A stretch of DNA of 64,000 nt from Halalkalibacter sp. APA_J-10(15) (GTDB taxonomy: Bacteria > Bacillota > Bacilli > Bacillales > Bacillaceae_D), in NCBI RefSeq assembly GCF_023017105.1, contig NZ_JALKEV010000014.1, positions 62,001 to 126,000 on the forward strand. The letters run 5' to 3'. This document shows positions 8,504-15,845 of the stretch, in pieces. The position numbers and the translations under genes were made by a program. Positions within the stretch are counted from its first letter, which is position 1; the number at the start of each line of letters is the position of its first letter. The notes beneath the pieces were generated by a model. That model was not told the origin of the DNA. It made no database searches and was given only the letters and a program-made list of their open reading frames with translations.

Positions 8504-9850
8504 ATGTTAAAAAAGAGTGTATACTTGCAAATTGTTATCATATTTATCGGAGTTGTTCTGATTAGTTTAGCGAGCGCTTTTTTTATTTCTTCATCTTTCT
8601 TTCATTATGAGGTGATTTTTGATGAGGAAATTTCGAATATGTCCTCAGGAGTTGCCGAAATTATCGAACTAACCGATGTAGATGATCTACCTCAACTAAT
8701 GGATACCATTAAAACGTACTATTTTAATGCTGTAATTGTTAGTGAAGAAGGAGCAATGATTGGGGAAAACTCGCCATTTGCCAATGAAGTGTCTCAGGCA
8801 ATTGTTCACCAAGTAACATCACTGAATCAAGGGGAAACGTATATATTACCGTATGAACATAAGGATGCTTACAGAATCATTGGAATTCCTGTTTCGATTG
8901 TTGATGACGAAATGCATGCTTTATTTGTTTTTGTAAATTATGAAGAGGAATTTGAATCACTTCAGAAGGTGGTTTTTTTCACGTTATGTCTCGTCCTTAT
9001 GATTGGCAGTGGGCTTATTTTACTTGCTTCTCGTTATTTGGTGAATCCCGTAAAAAAATTAACGAATGCAGCTAGGGAAATGGCGAAGGGGAATTTCTCA
9101 GTTCGAATGGAGACGAAGAAAAAAGATGAAGTTGGAGAATTGATTTCAAGCTTTAACCATATGGCCTCAGAAGTAGAGAAAATTGATCAAATGCGTGAGG
9201 ATTTTGTTAATAGCGTTTCACATGAGATTCAATCGCCGATTACGTCGATTAGAGGATTCACGAAAGCGATTAAAGACGATGTTGTCCCAAAGCAACATCA
9301 AAAGGAATATTTAGATATTATTTATCAAGAAACAGAACGGCTATCTCGTTTGAGTGAGAACCTATTACGACTCGCTTCTCTTGATTCTGAGCAGCATCCC
9401 TATCGTCCTGAGACGTATCGTTTAGATGAACAATTACGACGAACTGTGCTTGCAACAGAGCCTTTATGGAAAGAGAAGAGTATTTACGTGTCATTAGAGT
9501 TAGAAAAGGCTGAAATTTATGCAGATCAAGATTTGATGGGGCAAGTATGGGTAAATCTACTAACAAATGCGATTAAATATACTCCTGAAAATGGACAAGT
9601 CACTATTGAAATTGAACGTGAAATGAGAGGTTTAGTAGTTCGGATAAAAGACACTGGAAAAGGAATTCCAGAAGATTCAATACCTCAATTATTTGATCGC
9701 TTTTACAAAGTTGATAAAGCGAGAAGTAGTGCCGTTGAAGGAAATGGACTTGGATTGTCGATTGTAAAAAGAATACTCACTATTCATCAATACTCAATTG
9801 AGGTAATGAGTGAGGAAGGGAACGGTTCCATTATTATGGTTCGATTATAA
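8504..9850 (+). CDS. sensor histidine kinase, HssS-like
   Basis: A 448-residue membrane kinase. The first helix is at about residues 8-28, an extracytoplasmic sensor of about 125 residues follows, then a second helix near 155-180. Next come a HAMP linker (NPVKKLTNAAREMAKGNF), the phosphoacceptor box NSVSHEIQSPITSIRG and the ATPase domain (N box LLTNAIKYTPEN, G1 DTGKGIP, F box FDRFYKVDKA, G2 GNGLGLSIV). ATG at 8504 has GAGGAGGTG just upstream, inside the end of the regulator gene. Overall layout and the DQMREDFVNSVSHEI stretch resemble HssS. It probably phosphorylates the adjacent regulator. Confidence 0.88.
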   Translation: MLKKSVYLQIVIIFIGVVLISLASAFFISSSFFHYEVIFDEEISNMSSGVAEIIELTDVDDLPQLMDTIKTYYFNAVIVSEEGAMIGENSPFANEVSQAIVHQVTSLNQGETYILPYEHKDAYRIIGIPVSIVDDEMHALFVFVNYEEEFESLQKVVFFTLCLVLMIGSGLILLASRYLVNPVKKLTNAAREMAKGNFSVRMETKKKDEVGELISSFNHMASEVEKIDQMREDFVNSVSHEIQSPITSIRGFTKAIKDDVVPKQHQKEYLDIIYQETERLSRLSENLLRLASLDSEQHPYRPETYRLDEQLRRTVLATEPLWKEKSIYVSLELEKAEIYADQDLMGQVWVNLLTNAIKYTPENGQVTIEIEREMRGLVVRIKDTGKGIPEDSIPQLFDRFYKVDKARSSAVEGNGLGLSIVKRILTIHQYSIEVMSEEGNGSIIMVRL

Positions 9851-9906
9851 AGTGAAAAAGAGGATACTCCCTATATTCTATGATTTTACATATTTCTTTG
9901 CTGTTT

Positions 9907-9926
9907 GTTCATACTCAGTTCATATA
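9907..9926 (+). promoter_or_regulatory. HssR-like direct repeat upstream of the small-protein/yugP operon
   Basis: GTTCATACT-CA-GTTCATATA, each half differing from the recalled HssR 9-mer at one position. A -10-like TATAAT follows at 9934-9939, and the small-protein ATG is at 9975. The position just upstream of the -10 fits activation by an OmpR-type regulator. Confidence 0.62.
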
Positions 9927-9974
9927 TTATTTTTATAATAGTATTAAAGGATACAGTTGGAGGGTGGAGTGTTT

Positions 9975-10142
9975 ATGAAACATGAATTTGTTGGTAAGAA
10001 TGTGAACAAAGAGAATTCTACAGGACACAAGATTCAAGACGTTGTATCAAAGTCAGTTAAGCAAATAGTTAAGGAATTACAAGACAAAGGAATGGAAGCA
10101 GAAGTTTGTGATCGGACAATTTTGTTAAGTATTCAAAGTTGA
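9975..10142 (+). CDS. small protein of unknown function (55 aa)
   Basis: A 55-residue soluble protein; I do not recognise a family. It starts MKHEFVGKNVNK, is rich in Lys and Val, has one Cys and no hydrophobic helix. ATG at 9975 is chosen because of the ribosome site GGAGGGTGGAG. The gene follows an HssR-like site and a TATAAT -10, and yugP follows 48 nt later. It is therefore probably the first gene of a stress-responsive operon. Confidence 0.6.
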   Translation: MKHEFVGKNVNKENSTGHKIQDVVSKSVKQIVKELQDKGMEAEVCDRTILLSIQS

Positions 10143-10190
10143 TATGTACCGATGCTTCTATTGCTTCATTAGAAAAGGAGTATGGGTTAA

Positions 10191-10871
10191 ATGATTTTTC
10201 ATCCAATGGATTTTTTGATTTTTGCTGCTTTAGGATTAGCACTATGGGCACAAACGAAAGTAAAAGGGAATTTTGAGAAATGGTCACGCGTACGAGCGTC
10301 TTCTAATTTAACTGGTGCGCAAGTGGCACGTTTGATCTTAGATAAAGAAGGCTTATCTCATGTGAAGGTCGAGCATTCACGAAATGGGACATTATCTGAT
10401 CACTATGATCCGACAGCCAAAACGGTCCGATTATCAGATCCAGTATTTGCAGGGAATTCAATTTCCTCATTGGCTGTAGCAGCTCATGAAGTCGGTCATG
10501 CTATTCAAGATGATACACGTTACGGAATGCTACTACTCCGTCATCGATTGTTTCCAGTCGCTAATATCGGCTCGCAGGTTGCTCCCTTTTTATTCATTGG
10601 TGGTTTTGTCCTTGATATGATGAATTTAATTGGTGTCGGAATTGTTTTATTTGCTGCAGCTGTTCTATTTCAGGTGGTCACTTTGCCAGTCGAATTTGAT
10701 GCAAGTAATAGAGCTAGAAAGAAACTAGTTGATCTCGGTTTAATCGCGAATCAAGAAGAAAAAGGGATAAGCAATGTCTTAAATGCAGCTGCCTTAACTT
10801 ATGTCGCAAGTACGTTAATGGCTATTTTACAATTAATTAAGTTTATCCTTATTTTTAGAGGAAGAAGATAA
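10191..10871 (+). CDS. yugP: YugP-family membrane zinc metallopeptidase
   Basis: A 226-residue protein of the neutral zinc metallopeptidase family 2 (YugP type). A hydrophobic N-terminal segment (residues 6-20) is followed by the zinc-protease motif HEVGH at 99-103 in SLAVAAHEVGHAIQD. Two hydrophobic segments come next, then the conserved LPVEFDASNRARKKL (the Glu is a likely third ligand) and a C-terminal helix. The active site would be at the membrane. The natural substrate is unknown for the family. It sits in an operon probably controlled by the HssR-like regulator. Confidence 0.88.
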   Translation: MIFHPMDFLIFAALGLALWAQTKVKGNFEKWSRVRASSNLTGAQVARLILDKEGLSHVKVEHSRNGTLSDHYDPTAKTVRLSDPVFAGNSISSLAVAAHEVGHAIQDDTRYGMLLLRHRLFPVANIGSQVAPFLFIGGFVLDMMNLIGVGIVLFAAAVLFQVVTLPVEFDASNRARKKLVDLGLIANQEEKGISNVLNAAALTYVASTLMAILQLIKFILIFRGRR

Positions 10872-10896
10872 AGAAACGAGTAAAGAGGTGTATGAG

Positions 10897-11382
10897 ATGA
10901 TGTCTTTTAAAGCAAATCAAAAGCAATCACCATATATAGCAAAAGAACTCGCAAAAATTCAATCGAAACTCAAACCATTTATGAAAAAAAGCACCATATA
11001 TACCTTTATATCGATTCCACTTATCACATTTTCGATGATGAATTTAGGCATTATATTGTTTCAAATTGGGATTAGTCAAGAAATGATGCTGATCGTGGTC
11101 ATTGCTGCTTTATCTGGTGCATTTGGATTAGCATTATTTAAAGAATCAATGCATGTGAATAAACAAATGTTTCAAACGAGTGTGGATTATATGACTGATC
11201 GAATTACGAAAAGTACGAGAATTCCTGATCAATCAAGGGAGCAATATTTAGATCAAATCCAGGCCGAACCTACGAAGGCTGTCAATACGTTTTGTTTATT
11301 TTTAGAACAAGAGGAAAGAATCAAGAAAGTAGAAGAAGGTACAGTATCGATTTTCGAAAAGACAAATGATAGGACTAAATAA
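10897..11382 (+). CDS. DUF5392-like membrane protein (YwnF type)
   Basis: A 161-residue protein with two adjacent transmembrane helices (about residues 38-58 and 64-82) between a Lys-rich N-terminal region and a soluble C-terminal region containing QEERIKKVEEG. It resembles B. subtilis YwnF/DUF5392, recalled from memory and only moderately certain. ATG at 10897 is taken because AAAGAGGTG lies at good spacing. It follows yugP by 25 nt and ends in a terminator, so it closes the operon. Function unknown. Confidence 0.6.
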   Translation: MMSFKANQKQSPYIAKELAKIQSKLKPFMKKSTIYTFISIPLITFSMMNLGIILFQIGISQEMMLIVVIAALSGAFGLALFKESMHVNKQMFQTSVDYMTDRITKSTRIPDQSREQYLDQIQAEPTKAVNTFCLFLEQEERIKKVEEGTVSIFEKTNDRTK

Positions 11383-11417
11383 CTCCTAAAAGGTGTATAA
11401 CTCTTTTGGGGGTTTTT
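11383..11417 (+). terminator. terminator after the yugP operon
   Basis: CTCCTAAAAG pairs with CTTTTGGGGG (including G-T pairs), followed by TTTTT; it begins right at the stop codon of the preceding gene. Confidence 0.7.
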
Positions 11418-11496
11418 CTATCTGTATGCTAAAATAAAGTGGAAAAAGAAAACGTCATTGTGCATAATTAGCCAAAGTTAAAGGGAGTCGAACGAA

Positions 11497-11772
11497 ATGG
11501 AAACGGTTTGGCGAGAGAGCCTTAAGTCTTACTTAAAATTAACTCTATTCATTATGATGGTTATCTCTACTTGTTTAGTTATTTGGACAAGCTTTACAAA
11601 AAAAGAAGAAATAGTTCCATTTTTACTGAGTGTTACCTTGTTTTTATGGATTAGCCAGGTGCACATAGAAAATAAAGATGCTAATAAAAAGAATTTGTAT
11701 CGATTCATATTTGCCATTTCGCTTCTGTCTGTAGTATTTGGAGCGTTTCATATCTTATTTGTTTTTCGTTGA
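11497..11772 (+). CDS. small membrane protein of unknown function (91 aa)
   Basis: A 91-residue protein predicted to have three transmembrane helices (about residues 13-30, 41-54 and 69-89), with a short charged loop HIENKDANKK between the second and third. No family recognised. It has a good ribosome site (AAAGGGAG) and appears to be transcribed alone, between the yugP-operon terminator and ywbE. Confidence 0.6.
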   Translation: METVWRESLKSYLKLTLFIMMVISTCLVIWTSFTKKEEIVPFLLSVTLFLWISQVHIENKDANKKNLYRFIFAISLLSVVFGAFHILFVFR

Positions 11773-11837
11773 TATAGGGCAAATAGCTTATAAACTGTTC
11801 ATTATGTTACGCTATCATTGAAAAAGGAGAGAACAAA

Positions 11838-12017
11838 ATGCAAATCAAACAAGGTTTAAAAGTAAGGGTCGTTCAAAAGCAAGACCAACGTACAGGCCAG
11901 CTAACAGAAGGGATTGTTGCCAAAGTTTTAACAAAATCAGCAACTCATCCTCATGGTATAAAAGTGATGCTTGAAAGTGGTATTGTAGGAAGAGTGAAAG
12001 AAGTTATTAGTAATTGA
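11838..12017 (+). CDS. ywbE: YwbE family protein (DUF2196)
   Basis: A 59-residue protein. It reads MQIKQGLKVRVVQKQDQRTG and continues with LTEGIVAKVLTKSATHPHG and IKVMLESGIVGRVKEVI. This is the characteristic DUF2196/YwbE pattern, an SH3- or KOW-like small basic beta-barrel fold common in Bacilli. The family has no established function; a nucleic-acid-binding role is only suggested by the fold. AAAAAGGAGAG precedes the ATG. Confidence 0.82.
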   Translation: MQIKQGLKVRVVQKQDQRTGQLTEGIVAKVLTKSATHPHGIKVMLESGIVGRVKEVISN

Positions 12018-12077
12018 CATAGATTTCAAATGATGGAAGGATGCTAGAGAAAGGATTTAAAATGAAGGAGACAGCGT

Positions 12078-12803
12078 ATGTCAATTGATGCTTTTATTAT
12101 GGGACTCGTTTTTATTATCATTCATTTGTTTGCAAATGAATTAATTCCATCTAAGCGGATCCATCGCTTGAAATGGTTTTCTTTTTCAGGTGGTCTAGCT
12201 GTTTCCTATGTATTTGTTTACGTACTACCGACCTTACATAAAGAGCAATTGCACGTAAAACAGTATGGAGATTACTTTAGTATGGAATCTGAGCTGTATT
12301 TTATTGGGCTTTTAGGTGTTCTGATCTTTTATGGAATACAGAAAGTCGTTAGAAATGCAGAAAGGGAGGATGAAACTAAAAAGGTGCGTACGCTATTTTG
12401 GTTACAAATTCTCTTTTTTGGCTTCTATAATATGCTCGTTGCTTATACGATTATTTCACATGATGTATTGGGAATTCAGGCTGTATTTTATGGCTTAGCG
12501 GTAGGTCTTCACTTTGTTGCGGTTGCTCATGATATGTGGCGAGAATATGCAGATATTTATAATAAAATGGGCCGTTATGTGTTAGCGTTAGGAATTGTAG
12601 CAGGCTGGGTGATGGGGATGACCGTTCCATTATCTCCATTGACGGAATCGATTATTTTTGCTTTTATTTCTGGAGCTATGATTTTGAATGTTCTAAAATA
12701 TGAGCTACCTCCTGATGAAGAGTCACACTTTATTACATTTGCTATCGGTGTTGTTGCCTATACGACGATTACGATGTCATTAAAATTTTTCTTTCAATGG
12801 TGA
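12078..12803 (+). CDS. integral membrane protein of unknown function
   Basis: A 241-residue protein with seven or eight hydrophobic helices. The stretch SFSGGLAVSYVFVYVLPTL recalls the helix organisation of ZIP-type metal transporters, but the canonical metal-binding His pairs are not evident, so I do not call it a transporter. GGAGACAGC precedes the ATG. It converges on an M42 aminopeptidase gene. A decayed copy of its central part occurs at 15019-15180 in the same relation to a decayed aminopeptidase copy. Confidence 0.65.
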   Translation: MSIDAFIMGLVFIIIHLFANELIPSKRIHRLKWFSFSGGLAVSYVFVYVLPTLHKEQLHVKQYGDYFSMESELYFIGLLGVLIFYGIQKVVRNAEREDETKKVRTLFWLQILFFGFYNMLVAYTIISHDVLGIQAVFYGLAVGLHFVAVAHDMWREYADIYNKMGRYVLALGIVAGWVMGMTVPLSPLTESIIFAFISGAMILNVLKYELPPDEESHFITFAIGVVAYTTITMSLKFFFQW

Positions 12804-12842
12804 AGAGAATGTTCGAAAAAAACCTGCTTTCAACAGATTAGT

Positions 12843-12877
12843 TGGAGGAAGGAACCTATAAAGTAGAACTTCCTCCA
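12843..12877. terminator. bidirectional hairpin between convergent genes
   Basis: TGGAGGAAG at 12843-12851 pairs with CTTCCTCCA at 12869-12877. It lies between the stops of the membrane-protein gene and the convergent M42 peptidase gene. Confidence 0.55.
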
Positions 12878-12885
12878 GATTGATG

Positions 12886-13962
12886 TTAGGATAAACCGAT
12901 AATCGACTGAATTGTCTTATCATCAAGCTGTTTAATGACCTCGCATAATAAGGTGACAGCATGTTCTAAGTCGTCATAATGAACAATGGAAACATGGCTA
13001 TGAATATAACGTGAGGCCACACTGACGACTAACGTTGGTACACCATGATGGTTTAAATGGAATTTACCAGCATCCGTTCCCCCGCCGGTCATAATGTCAA
13101 TTTGATAAGGAATTGAATGCTCTTTTGCGATATTTACAACAAAATCCCGAAGCTTACGGTGAGGAATCATTGATCGGTCCATGAAGCAGAGAACAGGACC
13201 TTTACCTAGCTCTAAGCTCGTTTCTTCCTTATTCATCCCTGGTATATCACCTGCAACACCTACATCTGTCGCAAACGCTATTTGAGGCTGAATCATATTG
13301 GCTAACGTCTCTGCTCCACGTAAACCAACTTCTTCTTGAACGGTTGCACCTGAATAAAGTGTGTTTGGAAGCTTTTCCTGCTTTAACCTTTCTAAAACCT
13401 TTAAAGCGATGTAGCAACCTGCTCGATTATCCCACGTTCGACTTAATAGCATTTTTTCATTAGATAGTGACTCGAATGGGCAAATGGTTGCAATTGGGTC
13501 ACCGATAGCAACTCCATATGATTCTACTTCTTCGCGAGAGCTTGCCCCGATATCAATAAACATTTTATCAAGAGTAAGAACCTTTTTTCTCTCCTCAGAA
13601 GTGAGTACATGAGGAGCCTTTGAGCCGATAACACCAGTAATATCTTTTTGTTTTGATAATACTTTAACACGTTGTGAAAGAAGAACATGCCCCCACCATC
13701 CTCCTAATGGACGAAAGCGAAGAAAGCCATTTTTCGTAATGCCGCTAACGATAAAGCCAACTTCATCTAAATGCCCTGCTAACAATATTTTTGACCGACC
13801 TTCACCTATTCTTCCAACGATGCTGCCTAAGTGATCGGATTCGATCTGACTCGTATGAGAGGCAATTTCGGTTTTCATCACATGGAAAATACGTTCTTCA
13901 AAGCCAGGCAATCCTTCTGTTTCGGTAAGTGTTTTCATTAATTGCAGGTTAGTCTGCTCCAT
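12886..13962 (-). CDS. M42 family aminopeptidase/glucanase-type peptidase
   Basis: A 358-residue cytoplasmic dinuclear-metal peptidase. Visible motifs in order: LLAGHLDEVGFIV (metal ligand His and base region), TWDNRAGCYIAL (bridging Asp), TVQEEVGLRGAE (catalytic Glu pair), FATDVGVAGDIPG, and GGTDAGKFH (last ligand region). This is the standard M42 set (YsdC/YtoP/glutamyl aminopeptidase type), and the length is normal for the family. Such enzymes form large tetrahedral oligomers that trim peptides. All catalytic motifs are intact. A second, broken copy lies at 15270-15690. Confidence 0.92.
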   Translation of the reverse strand: MEQTNLQLMKTLTETEGLPGFEERIFHVMKTEIASHTSQIESDHLGSIVGRIGEGRSKILLAGHLDEVGFIVSGITKNGFLRFRPLGGWWGHVLLSQRVKVLSKQKDITGVIGSKAPHVLTSEERKKVLTLDKMFIDIGASSREEVESYGVAIGDPIATICPFESLSNEKMLLSRTWDNRAGCYIALKVLERLKQEKLPNTLYSGATVQEEVGLRGAETLANMIQPQIAFATDVGVAGDIPGMNKEETSLELGKGPVLCFMDRSMIPHRKLRDFVVNIAKEHSIPYQIDIMTGGGTDAGKFHLNHHGVPTLVVSVASRYIHSHVSIVHYDDLEHAVTLLCEVIKQLDDKTIQSIIGLS

Positions 13963-13984
13963 TTAGGAACCTCCTTGTATGTGA

Positions 13985-14021
13985 GACCTCTGAAAAAATG
14001 TAACTTAACTTTTTCAGTGCC
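13985..14021. repeat. CACTGAAAAAGT-type palindromic repeat, copy 1
   Basis: CTGAAAAAATG and ACTTTTTCAG pair around a short loop, just upstream of the M42 gene. It shares its core with hairpins at about 43002, 51476, 53839 and 59735. Confidence 0.6.
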
Positions 14022-14299
14022 ATTTATGTACTAGTCATAGGATCACGAATATTAATGAAATTTATTCAAGGGAAAAAGGGGTACTATTTTCAATATTCCT
14101 TTATTAAACTGTTGAGAATAAGAAAGTAGTGGATAAGATGAACGTAAACGAAGTAATAAATGGACCTTTTTTGAAGAATTTCAATCACAAATCGTCTAGC
14201 TTCATCAAAATTAGTTATGCGTACAAAAATTTTTAATCTGTTATTAATAACAAAATTATCTATGATTTATAAAAATTTTCTATATAATAGAAATAGATA

Positions 14300-14356
14300 G
14301 GAGCGCCGGTACCGTGTATCTGCAAGTGCTCTATTTTATTCGATAAAATGAGGGAG
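14300..14356 (+). promoter_or_regulatory. structured 5' leader of the YiaAB gene
   Basis: The segment begins about a dozen nt after the TATAAT box. GAGC at 14301-14304 can pair with GCTC at 14328-14331, enclosing GCCGGTACCGTG. A second hairpin, ATTTTAT-TCG-ATAAAAT, then immediately precedes the ribosome site. Part of it resembles a segment of the glpD leader (44104-44150). No riboswitch class recognised. Confidence 0.35.
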
Positions 14357-14368
14357 GCGAAACATTCA

Positions 14369-14839
14369 ATGTCTAATGATGATGAAATTTTATTAGTTAA
14401 AGGAAAACAAAATGAGTTAAAGCTGAAAATAGAAAGGAAAGAGGGAGAACCGACTCCAGCTTTCAAAGGGGCTTCTTGGGCAGCGTTGTTAATAGGCGTT
14501 ACTGCTTATCTAATTGGTTTGTTTAATGCATCGATGCAATTGAACGAAAAAGGATATTACTTTGCCGTTTTAATATTTGGACTTTATTCAGCAGTATCTT
14601 TACAAAAAGCAGTAAGAGATAAAGACGAGGGGATACCAGTAACTGGTATTTATTATGGTATTAGTTGGTTTGCACTTGTTGTAGCTGTTTCCCTAATGGC
14701 TATCGGCTTGTATAATGCAGGGAGTATTATTTTGAGTGAAAAGGGTTTTTACGCTATGTCATTTGTTCTTAGTTTATTTGCTGCTGTAACGGTTCAAAAG
14801 AATATTAGAGATGCACAAAGAGCAAAGGAAAGAGATTGA
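14369..14839 (+). CDS. tandem YiaA/YiaB-domain membrane protein
   Basis: A 156-residue protein with a short cytoplasmic N-terminus (about 30 charged residues) and two copies of the two-helix YiaAB domain. Repeat 1 contains GVTAYLIGLFNASMQLNEKGYYF and repeat 2 contains AVSLMAIGLYNAGSIILSEKGFY; each ends in QKAVRD or QKNIRD. ATG at 14369 is chosen over the ATG 21 nt upstream because GAGGGAGGCG is correctly spaced. Function is unknown for the family; an envelope or stress role is only suggested. Confidence 0.78.
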   Translation: MSNDDEILLVKGKQNELKLKIERKEGEPTPAFKGASWAALLIGVTAYLIGLFNASMQLNEKGYYFAVLIFGLYSAVSLQKAVRDKDEGIPVTGIYYGISWFALVVAVSLMAIGLYNAGSIILSEKGFYAMSFVLSLFAAVTVQKNIRDAQRAKERD

Positions 14840-15018
14840 GTTATTATTCATTAATTTTAGTGTAGTGATAAGTCTGTTTTTCGTCATAAATGGTATTTTA
14901 GGACGGGGAACAGGAGAATATATCTTGTATTCTTCAATGGTCGGGTGCTATAAATCGAACAAGAATTAAATAAGGATCCACACTTATTTAGAAATATCTA
15001 AAATGTGTGGTCCTTTTA

Positions 15019-15180
15019 TGAACATGTGTTAGGGGTTCAGGCTGTATTTAAGACTTGAAGTAGGACTCTAGTTTATTGTGCGTGCTCTTGGTATGTGACG
15101 AAGCGGATATATATAATAAAGTGGGTCATAATGTTTTAGTATTAGGGATTGTAGTTGGCTGAATCATGGGAATGATCGTC
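15019..15180 (+). pseudogene. decayed fragment of the 12078-12803 membrane protein gene
   Basis: The segment aligns by eye with 12463-12624: GTTCAGGCTGTATTT, then ATATATAATAAAGTGGG, TTAGTATTAGG and ATTGTAGTTGGCTGAATCATG correspond to bases of the intact gene, with several stop codons and small indels. Only the middle of the gene remains. It is followed, in the same orientation as at the intact locus, by an M42 remnant, so the pair was duplicated together. Confidence 0.7.
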
Positions 15181-15205
15181 AATTTATTAAAAAAGGTGGC
15201 CGCTC

Positions 15206-15239
15206 GCCCGTCTATGAGACGTTTTTCTCATAGACGGGC
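15206..15239. terminator. perfect 14-bp hairpin
   Basis: GCCCGTCTATGAGA pairs perfectly with TCTCATAGACGGGC around a 6-nt loop. It lies between the two pseudogene fragments, in the position the bidirectional terminator has at the intact locus. The CTATGAG/CTCATAG core also occurs inside the repeat at 43028-43197. Confidence 0.5.
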
Positions 15240-15269
15240 TTAAAACATGTCGCTACACCAGTGACATTA

Positions 15270-15690
15270 AGATAAACTAACTATCGTTTGGATCGTGTGC
15301 TCAACAAGCTGTCTAATGTCCTCTCATAATAAATGAACAGCATGGTCTAAGTTGTCATAATGAACAATGGAAACATGACCATGAATATAACGTTTTGAGT
15401 TTGATAACACCAGAAATGTCTTTTTGTTTTGATAATACTTTAACGCATTGTGAAAGAAGAACATGCCCCACCATCCTCCTAATGGACGAAAGCGAAGAAA
15501 GCCCATTTTTCGTAATGCCGCTAACGATAAAACCAACTTCATTTAAATGCCCTGTTATTTTTGACCGACCTTCACCTATTCTTCCAACGATGCAGTCTAA
15601 ATGATCGGATTCGATCTGACTTGTATATCACATGGGAAATACGTTCTTCAAAGCCAGTCAATCCTTCTGTCTCAGTGAATGTCTTCATTG
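15270..15690 (-). pseudogene. decayed, internally deleted copy of the M42 peptidase gene
   Basis: 15270-15394 matches the 3' end of the intact gene (around 12890-13010). The sequence then jumps to what corresponds to about 13618-13950, so about 600 bp of the middle, including most metal-ligand motifs, is missing. Frameshifts and short deletions follow. The downstream half still encodes GFLRFRPLGGWWG, as in the intact protein. It cannot give a functional peptidase. Confidence 0.8.
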
Positions 15691-15845
15691 GTTGTGGCTA
15701 TATGTTTACTAATTATTGTCGAACATAAATTTCTAGTTTCGAAATATTTATGCTTTTGTTATCGTTCGATATTTAGTAAAATGAATGAACCTTGTTAATG
15801 ATTTTATTGTTTAGCGAATATTTTCATCTTGGAGAAGGAGCGTTT

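Larger units (their letters stand above)
13963..14368. other. 405-bp intergenic stretch with hairpin repeat and a structured leader
   Basis: It contains a CACTGAAAAAGT-family hairpin (13985-14021), about 240 bp of AT-rich sequence with no gene, a -10-like TATAAT at 14283-14288, and a short leader with two hairpins before the YiaAB gene. Confidence 0.55.
14840..15845. other. gene-free region made of duplicated remnants
   Basis: Apart from the two pseudogene fragments and the hairpin at 15206-15239, 14840-15018 holds an imperfect hairpin around 14981-15016 (CACACTTATTTAG...CTAAAATGTGTG with a following TCCTTTT), probably the YiaAB terminator. 15691-15845 is the MATE promoter region. No intact gene was found. 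Confidence 0.55.

Noticed and set aside
12078-12803. ZIP-family zinc transporter
   Set aside because: The helix pattern is suggestive, but the His/Glu metal-site pairs of ZIP proteins are not evident and no Zur box lies upstream.
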